The translations under genes were made by a program, and so were the position numbers. The notes beneath the pieces were generated by a model. The model was not told the DNA's origin. It saw nothing but the letters and a program-made list of their open reading frames with translations, and did no database searches. A DNA stretch of 6,811 bases from Candidatus Firestoneibacteriota bacterium (lineage in GTDB: Bacteria; Oederibacteriota; JAAXVQ01), in the NCBI GenBank assembly GCA_013335425.1, contig JAAXVQ010000110.1:1-6811 (forward strand), in the 5' to 3' direction. Numbering within the stretch: the first letter of the stretch is position 1; every line of letters starts with the position of its first letter. This document shows, one piece after another, positions 1 to 4,448 of the stretch.

Positions 1-191
1 CCGGCCCCTTTGAAGAGCTTGGCCAGCAACTGGTAAAACATCCAGGCATCGCCGCTGGCAGTACCCAGATAAGCAATGCTCGGATTGACTTTCCCCACAG
101 CCTGAAAGATCCCGGCAAAGGCGGAATTCATCACGCCCGGGTTTTTCCAATGACCGCCTGCGAGCAAATAAACCGGTTTGGATGTTTTCAT
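1..191 (-). CDS. Peptidase S51 / type-1 glutamine amidotransferase-like protein (N-terminal part, cut by window edge)
   Basis: Only the first 63 residues are visible; the frame is open at position 1. The protein begins MKTSKPVYLLAGG and continues with NPGVMNSAFAGIF and then IAYLGTASGDAW. A first beta strand ending in LAGG, then a helix, then a strand reading IAYLGTASGD is the expected start of the class I glutamine amidotransferase-like fold of the peptidase S51 group (dipeptidase E and cyanophycinase relatives). The nucleophilic Ser or Cys would lie in the missing part, so catalytic competence cannot be judged. No signal peptide is seen, so a cytosolic enzyme is inferred. The ATG overlaps the stop of the upstream ligase gene in an ATGA tetranucleotide and has its own AAAGGA site 8 nt upstream, which supports both the start and translational coupling. 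The substrate is unknown. Confidence 0.6.
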   Translation of the reverse strand, partial: MKTSKPVYLLAGGHWKNPGVMNSAFAGIFQAVGKVNPSIAYLGTASGDAWMFYQLLAKLFKGA

Positions 192-1483
192 TTGAAAAGT
201 CCTTTGATGTCATAATCAAACAACGCGCGCGTGCGGCGATATTTGCCCGAAGGGGATGGTTCCAAATCAGCCTGCAATTCCACGGTCACCTCGACGCCCG
301 GACCGTAGAGGGTCTCCAAACGTTGACGCGCTTCCCGGGCAGCAGACATCGGGTTCTCCGGAGCCACCAGTTGCAGCCGGCATGTCTGCCGCGTGACTTG
401 GTCCAAGACGTAGTCACGCGCGCCCTCCACCCGGGCAAGGCAATCGTCGATTTCCTTGGTCGTGACCAAGCGCCCGGTGTGGGTAAAAGTCACATTGGCG
501 GCGCGTCCTTCCACGGCCAAAACCCGCATGCCTTCCCGCCGTCCGCAGGGACAGGCCGGACGCGGGTCCAGACGCACCAAATCCCCCACATCAAAACGCA
601 CCAAGGAGGTCCAGGGATTTTTAAAAGTCGTGACCAAAAGCCTGCCCAAATCCGGGCCGCCATGTTCAGGTTTCAGAGGTTCAAAATCGATGCGGCAAAA
701 ATCCGTGTTCTGGTGCAGCGTGCCGTGCTCGCATTCCATGAGCACATAACCCGTTTCCGTGGCGCCGTAGGAGCTTATCAGAGGTGATTGAAAAACACGC
801 CGGATATCCCGCACGTGCAGGGCTGAGGCAAATTCATAGGTAAACAAGATGACCCGGGGCGAAACCACCTGCCGGCCATGGTCCAAAGCCCACCAAGCCA
901 AACGCGCCAGCCAAGACGGATTGACCTCCAAAACTTCGGGCCGGTATTCGTCCAACTCGGCGGCCATGCGTTCAAAATGCGCATCGGTCCACTCGCGCGC
1001 GCTTACTTTTTCGTTTAGGAAAAGGAAACGCCCCAGCCGCCGTTCGGCCATGGGCAAATCGCCTTGGGAACGAAACCCCACGCTCAACGCACTGGTAAGT
1101 TGCGCCTCCGGCTGGGTTCCGTCCAGGTGGGCGGTGTGGGCATTGAGCTTCCAGGAGGCGATTTCCGAAGCGTCCCACCAGGCTTGGTTCCAAAGGTTGG
1201 TGACGCGCTCGGCGGTCGTGCCGCTGGTTTGAACATATTCAATTTCCTGATTTTTGATGCCTTGCGCCACGTCCCGGTTCTCCGGCACCAACCCTTGTGG
1301 AAAACTTTCCCGCATGTCCTGCTTGGTCAACTCCGGCAAGACGGCATAACGTGCGTCCACAGGCGCTTGCTTGCCGGGGTCCAAGGCACGCCAGGCTTTA
1401 TACACCGGGGCCGTATCCAACGCCAGGTCCAAGGCCGACTGTGACTGCTGAAAATACTCATCGGAAAAAGAAAAGACTTTCAT
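188..1483 (-). CDS. PaaK-like (phenylacetate-CoA ligase / coenzyme F390 synthetase family) adenylate-forming enzyme
   Basis: This 431-residue protein has the motif order of the ANL superfamily, PaaK branch. The phosphate-binding loop is YVQTSGTTAER (84-93). SSYGATETGY (237-246) is the A5 motif that contacts the adenylate. RFDVGD (296-301) is the ribose-binding Asp motif. EGRAANV (325-331) is the hinge region, and PSGKYRR (411-417) carries the expected catalytic lysine K414. ECEHGTLHQNTD (250-261) and ACPCGR (310-315) are typical of PaaK-type enzymes and may form a structural metal site. The length matches PaaK (about 430-440). Family members activate a carboxylate with ATP and usually pass it to CoA or another acceptor; the substrate here is unknown. 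The frame extends 26 codons upstream, but the ATG at 1483 is preferred because it has AAGAAGG 8 nt upstream and the extension does not look like protein. One oddity is that the P-loop reads SGTTAER rather than the usual SGTTGxP. Confidence 0.8.
   Translation of the reverse strand: MKVFSFSDEYFQQSQSALDLALDTAPVYKAWRALDPGKQAPVDARYAVLPELTKQDMRESFPQGLVPENRDVAQGIKNQEIEYVQTSGTTAERVTNLWNQAWWDASEIASWKLNAHTAHLDGTQPEAQLTSALSVGFRSQGDLPMAERRLGRFLFLNEKVSAREWTDAHFERMAAELDEYRPEVLEVNPSWLARLAWWALDHGRQVVSPRVILFTYEFASALHVRDIRRVFQSPLISSYGATETGYVLMECEHGTLHQNTDFCRIDFEPLKPEHGGPDLGRLLVTTFKNPWTSLVRFDVGDLVRLDPRPACPCGRREGMRVLAVEGRAANVTFTHTGRLVTTKEIDDCLARVEGARDYVLDQVTRQTCRLQLVAPENPMSAAREARQRLETLYGPGVEVTVELQADLEPSPSGKYRRTRALFDYDIKGLFK
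200..205 (-). promoter_or_regulatory. Ribosome binding site of the S51-like gene, inside the ligase gene
   Basis: The minus strand reads AAAGGA 8 nt before the ATG at 191. It lies within the last codons of the upstream ligase gene. Together with the ATGA overlap it fixes the start of the S51-like protein. Confidence 0.6.
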
Positions 1484-1491
1484 AAGTGCAA

Positions 1492-1498
1492 CCTTCTT
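1492..1498 (-). promoter_or_regulatory. Ribosome binding site that fixes the ligase start
   Basis: The minus strand reads AAGAAGG with 8 nt before the ATG at 1483-1481. This selects that ATG over the in-frame one at 1561, which would add 26 residues with no family resemblance. Confidence 0.65.
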
Positions 1499-1567
1499 GG
1501 TTATTAAAATGACTGCACAGGGTAAGGGTTTATCTCCCCGGCAGTAATACGAAAAGGCCAAAAAAAC

Positions 1568-1596
1568 TGGACCCGTTTGTTAAAAACGATTATACT
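1568..1596 (+). promoter_or_regulatory. Candidate sigma70-type promoter of the V4R-like gene
   Basis: TGGACC (1568-1573, 4 of 6 consensus positions) is separated by 17 bp from TATACT (1591-1596, 5 of 6). Transcription would start near 1603 and give a leader of about 100 nt before the ATG at 1705. It was found by eye only. A second -35-like TTGACG at 1646 has no convincing -10. Confidence 0.4.
1589..1594 (-). promoter_or_regulatory. Candidate -10 box for the ligase/S51-like operon
   Basis: The minus strand carries a perfect TATAAT hexamer here. No good -35 is found 16-18 bp upstream: the sequence there is GTTCGG-like. Transcription from it would therefore need an activator or another sigma factor. 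It overlaps the -10 of the opposite promoter, so the two directions may exclude each other. The predicted leader to the ligase start is about 100 nt. Confidence 0.3.
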
Positions 1597-1605
1597 TATG
1601 TCTTA

Positions 1606-1668
1606 CGACGGCCGAACCCCCTAGGGTAATACGGTAGGGACACCCTTGACGCGCAGGGTCTGCCGCCG
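1606..1668 (+). other. Leader segment with possible RNA secondary structure
   Basis: In the predicted leader of the V4R-like gene, ACCCT (1642-1646) can pair with AGGGT at 1655-1659 or with an earlier AGGGT at 1623-1627. CGACGGC (1606-1612) can pair across the region with GCCGCCG (1662-1668), with one mismatch. CCCTAGGG (1619-1626) is a DNA palindrome and could instead be part of an operator. It matches no riboswitch class that I recognise. The arms are short, so this is a weak annotation. Confidence 0.25.
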
Positions 1669-1690
1669 AAACATCCAACTACTCGCCAAC

Positions 1691-1697
1691 AAGAGGA
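1691..1697 (+). promoter_or_regulatory. Ribosome binding site of the V4R-like gene
   Basis: AAGAGGA lies 7 nt before the ATG at 1705, a good Shine-Dalgarno match that supports this start. Confidence 0.6.
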
Positions 1698-1704
1698 TTG
1701 CTTA

Positions 1705-2262
1705 ATGAGCTGCGTCAAAGGCACCGGTGTGCTGACCGTCTACGAATATTTGCGGTCCTTGGAAGGCGACCAAGGCATGGAGAAACTTAAAAACGCCCTC
1801 GAACCTACTGACCGTGATTTCTACTCCCGGCCCTTGTTGCCCGTCTCCTGGGTCGATTTCGGCTATTATATGCGGATGGTCGTAACCGCCGACCGCGTGC
1901 TGGGCAGAGGAAACTTCCAAGTCGTGAAAGACGCCGCCCGCTACAACATGGACAAAAATTTCAGAGGCATCTACAAGGTCCTGATCTCCTTCTCCAGCGT
2001 CAAATTTGTTTTCAACAACGCCAAAATGGTTTGGCGCCAGTGGTTCGACCACGGTGTTTTAACCCCCGATTGGCTCGGGGAAAAAGTCGGCACTCTGACC
2101 TTGACCGATTTTCCCGAAATGCCTCTCCACCATGAACACAACCTCACCGCCTCCATCGGCCGAATCATCGAACTCTCCGGCGCCAAGAACGTCAAATGCG
2201 TCCATGAAAAATGCCTGCGCAAAGGCGACCCGGGTTGCCAGTGGCATATCACTTGGGAGTAA
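1705..2262 (+). CDS. V4R-like / TIGR02265 (DUF2378)-like small sensor protein
   Basis: This is a complete 185-residue protein with no signal peptide or membrane segment, so it is probably cytosolic. The central part (about 70-120) contains AARYNMDKNFRGIYKVL followed by MVWRQWFDHGVL. That resembles the DUF2378/TIGR02265 family, in which a Trp-x3-Phe/Tyr-Asp-x-Gly segment follows a helical region. The C-terminus reads KCVHEKCLRKGDPGCQWHITWE. Its Cys-x4-Cys and Gly-Asp-Pro-x-Cys pattern is typical of V4R (4-vinyl reductase-type) domains, which bind small hydrophobic ligands or metals in regulators and in bacteriochlorophyll-pathway proteins. C165, H167, C170 and C178, together with H142, H143 and H145, could bind a metal or cofactor; this is inference. 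The gene stands alone on the plus strand and is divergent from the ligase operon, so it may regulate that operon or respond to its product. No DNA-binding domain is seen. The family call rests on pattern memory. Confidence 0.55.
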   Translation: MSCVKGTGVLTVYEYLRSLEGDQGMEKLKNALEPTDRDFYSRPLLPVSWVDFGYYMRMVVTADRVLGRGNFQVVKDAARYNMDKNFRGIYKVLISFSSVKFVFNNAKMVWRQWFDHGVLTPDWLGEKVGTLTLTDFPEMPLHHEHNLTASIGRIIELSGAKNVKCVHEKCLRKGDPGCQWHITWE

Positions 2263-2283
2263 ACCACGCCCAAAATCCCCGCT

Positions 2284-4215
2284 TTAAGCGGCTCCGGTTT
2301 GCAACAGCAGTTGATTCAAGCGCCGGGTGAAGGCCGCCACATCTTTCAGCTTGTGCCCGGCCGCCAACTGGGCTTGATCATAGAGCAAAAACAGCGTGTC
2401 TTCCAATTGCCCGGAAAGGGGCGACTTCTTCTCCAACGCCGCCAGGGAAGCGATCAGCGGATGCTTGGGGTTGAGTTCCAAGATGAATTTCTGCGGCGGC
2501 AGCTCGCGCCCCATGGCCTTCCACATTTCACGCATGGATTTGTTCATGCCGAAATCCTCGGAAATCAAGGCGGCCGGGCTCTCGGTCAACCGGGGTGAAA
2601 AGCGCACTTCGGCCACGTCGGACTCAAGTTTTTTTCCCATATACGCCAGCAAATCCTTATAGGTTTCCCCCGCCTGCTTGATCTCGGCTTCCAACTGCTT
2701 TTTCTCGTCGTCGGTGGCATCCATGTCGCCTTGGTTGACGGACCGGAGCGGCTTTTGTTTGTACTCGTACAAGTCCGGCATCACGATCTCGTCTATGGGC
2801 TCCAAAAACAGCAGCACTTCCCAACCCTTGCTTTTATAAGCTTCCAGACGCGGCGCCGCCAACGCCTGTGCGCGGTCTTCGGCAGCCAGGTAATAGATGG
2901 TCTTTTGTTCGGGTTTCATGTCGGCCACGTATTGGTCCAAGGAGCGATACACCCCGGGTTCCGCGGTCGTGCTCTCAAAAAGCAACAAGCCGGCAATGGC
3001 CTCGTGCTGGTCGTGGTCATAGTGCAGGCCTTCCTTGAGCACCGCCCCGAAGGTCCGGTAAAACTTTTGGTACTTCTCATAATCCTTTTCCTTCATTTCC
3101 TTCAACACGGCTAAGATTTTAGTCACCAGGTTTTTGCGGATCTTGTCCAATTGCGCGTTCTGCTGCAGAATCTCGCGCGAGACATTCAAAGGCAAATCCG
3201 AGGTGTCCACCACCCCTTTGAGGAACCGCAGATACGGCGGGATGAGGTTTTTCGCGTCGCTCATGATGAAGACCCGGTTGATGTAAAGCTGCAGGCCGCG
3301 CTGCCCTTCCTTGGTGAACAAGTCCATGGGGGCCAGGGTAGGGATAAAAATCAACGCCTTGAACTCAATGGTGCCTTCGGCCCGGTAATGCACGATTTCC
3401 AAAGGTTCGGAAAAATCATGGGAAAGGTGCTGGTAAAACTCCTTGTACTCCTCGGCCGTAACCTCGCTCTTGTTCTTGCTCCAAATGGCTTTTTGAGAAT
3501 TGAGGGTTTCGGTCTTGACGGTCGTGACCGGCTGGGCGTCCTTGACCGGCTCGCCTTTTTCGTCCCGCGGCGTTTCCGAGCGCTCCACGTCCATGACCAC
3601 CGGGAACTCGACGAAATCCGAATACTTTTTCACCAGGGTGCGCAGCTCGTATTCCTCAAGATAATTCCCCGCATCCTCTTTCAAATGCAAAATTACGTCC
3701 GTGCCCCGCTCGGCTTTTTCCACCGGGGCAATGTCGAACCCCTGCTTGCCGTCCGAGGTCCAACTGAAACCTTCGGATTTCGGGGACTTGGTCAACACCG
3801 TAACCTTGTCCGCCACCATGAAAGCCGAGTAAAAGCCCACCCCGAACTGCCCAATCAAATTAACATTGTCCTTGGCTTGTTGTAGGGCGGCTAAAAACTC
3901 CTTGGTGCCCGACTTGGCGATGGTCCCCAGGTTGGTCGCCAACTCGTCGCGGGTCATGCCGATGCCGTTGTCCGAGATCGTCAAGGTGCGGGCAACCTTG
4001 TCCGCGCTCAGCTTGATCCGCCAAGCCGTTTGCCCTCCGGCCAATTCCGCATCGGTAATGGACAAGTAACGCAGTTTGTCGATGGCATCGGAGGCGTTGG
4101 AAATCAATTCGCGCAGGAAAATATCCTTGTGGGAGTACAGGGAGTGCACCACCAAGTCCAGCAACTGGCTGACCTCGGTTTTAAACTCCATGCGTTCGGC
4201 GGCTGACTGGGTCAT
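2284..4215 (-). CDS. htpG: Molecular chaperone HtpG (bacterial Hsp90), complete
   Basis: This 643-residue, ATP-dependent homodimeric cytosolic chaperone acts late in protein folding, usually with the DnaK system. The N-terminal GHKL ATPase domain is intact. RELISNASDAIDKL (35-48) supplies the catalytic Glu E36 and the Mg-coordinating N40. SDNGIGM (81-87) supplies the adenine-binding D82. LGTIAKSGTKEF (96-107) and GQFGVGFYSAF (122-132) form the ATP lid and glycine-rich loop. The middle domain contains LYINRVFIMSD (310-320) and LPLNVSREILQQ (341-352), whose Arg R347 contacts the gamma-phosphate. The C-terminal dimerisation region includes the Met-rich FGMNKSMREMWKAMG (555-569). Length is close to E. 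coli HtpG (624), and there is no eukaryotic MEEVD tail. The frame runs 9 codons further upstream, but the ATG at 4215 is chosen because AGGAAGG lies 10 nt before it, inside that extension. It has its own promoter upstream and looks monocistronic. Confidence 0.97.
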   Translation of the reverse strand: MTQSAAERMEFKTEVSQLLDLVVHSLYSHKDIFLRELISNASDAIDKLRYLSITDAELAGGQTAWRIKLSADKVARTLTISDNGIGMTRDELATNLGTIAKSGTKEFLAALQQAKDNVNLIGQFGVGFYSAFMVADKVTVLTKSPKSEGFSWTSDGKQGFDIAPVEKAERGTDVILHLKEDAGNYLEEYELRTLVKKYSDFVEFPVVMDVERSETPRDEKGEPVKDAQPVTTVKTETLNSQKAIWSKNKSEVTAEEYKEFYQHLSHDFSEPLEIVHYRAEGTIEFKALIFIPTLAPMDLFTKEGQRGLQLYINRVFIMSDAKNLIPPYLRFLKGVVDTSDLPLNVSREILQQNAQLDKIRKNLVTKILAVLKEMKEKDYEKYQKFYRTFGAVLKEGLHYDHDQHEAIAGLLLFESTTAEPGVYRSLDQYVADMKPEQKTIYYLAAEDRAQALAAPRLEAYKSKGWEVLLFLEPIDEIVMPDLYEYKQKPLRSVNQGDMDATDDEKKQLEAEIKQAGETYKDLLAYMGKKLESDVAEVRFSPRLTESPAALISEDFGMNKSMREMWKAMGRELPPQKFILELNPKHPLIASLAALEKKSPLSGQLEDTLFLLYDQAQLAAGHKLKDVAAFTRRLNQLLLQTGAA

Positions 4216-4225
4216 GATGATTTTA

Positions 4226-4232
4226 CCTTCCT
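4226..4232 (-). promoter_or_regulatory. Ribosome binding site that fixes the htpG start
   Basis: The minus strand reads AGGAAGG, 10 nt before the ATG at 4215-4213. The alternative ATG at 4242 lies upstream of this site and would turn it into coding sequence. Confidence 0.7.
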
Positions 4233-4278
4233 TTGGGATCAAGGTATGAACAACTGGGACATATCAGTTTGGGGGGAA

Positions 4279-4307
4279 AATATAACACACCTGGAGAAAG
4301 GAATCAA
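4279..4307 (-). promoter_or_regulatory. Extended -10 sigma70-type promoter of htpG
   Basis: On the minus strand, TTGATT (4307-4302) is followed after exactly 17 bp by TATATT (4284-4279). TGT directly before the -10 gives a TGn extension. This is 4 of 6 and 5 of 6 consensus positions with ideal spacing. The predicted start is near 4272, giving a leader of about 57 nt. I see no CIRCE operator (TTAGCACTC-N9-GAGTGCTAA) and no clear heat-shock sigma-32 promoter, so housekeeping expression is inferred. Regulation by other heat-shock factors cannot be excluded. Confidence 0.6.
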
Positions 4308-4338
4308 CCCTCAGAGAGCCAAGATGTAACGGTGTGCA

Positions 4339-4433
4339 TCCCCCGCTTTGGCAAAGAGGGGGACCGAGGGGGAGTTGCTTTTAACGTTCCAGTAAACAAC
4401 TCCCCCCATCCCCCTCTTTAGCAAAAAGGGGGA
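4339..4433. repeat. Composite inverted repeat made of two opposed hairpins, MITE-like
   Basis: Two 25-nt units (4339-4363 and 4409-4433) lie in inverted orientation around a centre near 4387. Each is itself a hairpin: five C, a short A/T-rich stem and loop, then five G. Between them GGGGGAGTTG (4368-4377) pairs perfectly with CAACTCCCCC (4397-4406) around a 19-nt loop. The whole 95 bp can fold either as two separate hairpins or as one long imperfect stem. It lies between the stop of the large membrane protein (4449) and the htpG promoter (4279-4307). It could therefore end read-through into htpG, although no U-tract follows. Similar C5/G5 intergenic repeats are dispersed in many environmental bacterial genomes; identifying this as one of them is inference. 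No transposase or clear target-site duplication is seen. Confidence 0.7.
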
Positions 4434-4448
4434 GGAAGTATTCCCGCG

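Noticed and set aside
1484..1561. A 26-residue N-terminal extension of the ligase starting at the ATG at 1561.
   Set aside because: There is no ribosome binding site before 1561. The extension would encode the strong AAGAAGG site, and the ATG at 1483 gives the usual family length.
1606..1690. A GEMM-type (cyclic di-GMP) riboswitch, because of a GACGCGCAGGG stretch.
   Set aside because: The second helix, the conserved GGACGCAAAGCC-type core and enough downstream length are all missing.
2279..2291. Small hairpin (CCGCT / AGCGG with a 3-nt loop) at the convergent ends of the V4R-like gene and htpG, considered as a terminator.
   Set aside because: The stem is only 5 bp, it overlaps the htpG stop codon and there is no U-tract in either direction. 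How these two convergent genes terminate across 21 bp is not visible.
3151..3885. A 244-codon open frame on the plus strand opposite htpG.
   Set aside because: It is the antisense shadow of a certain gene. The translation is not protein-like and there is no ribosome binding site.
4339..4433. A short CRISPR-like array, because of the repeated C5/G5 units.
   Set aside because: There are only two units, in inverted rather than direct orientation, and no regular spacers or cas genes are present.
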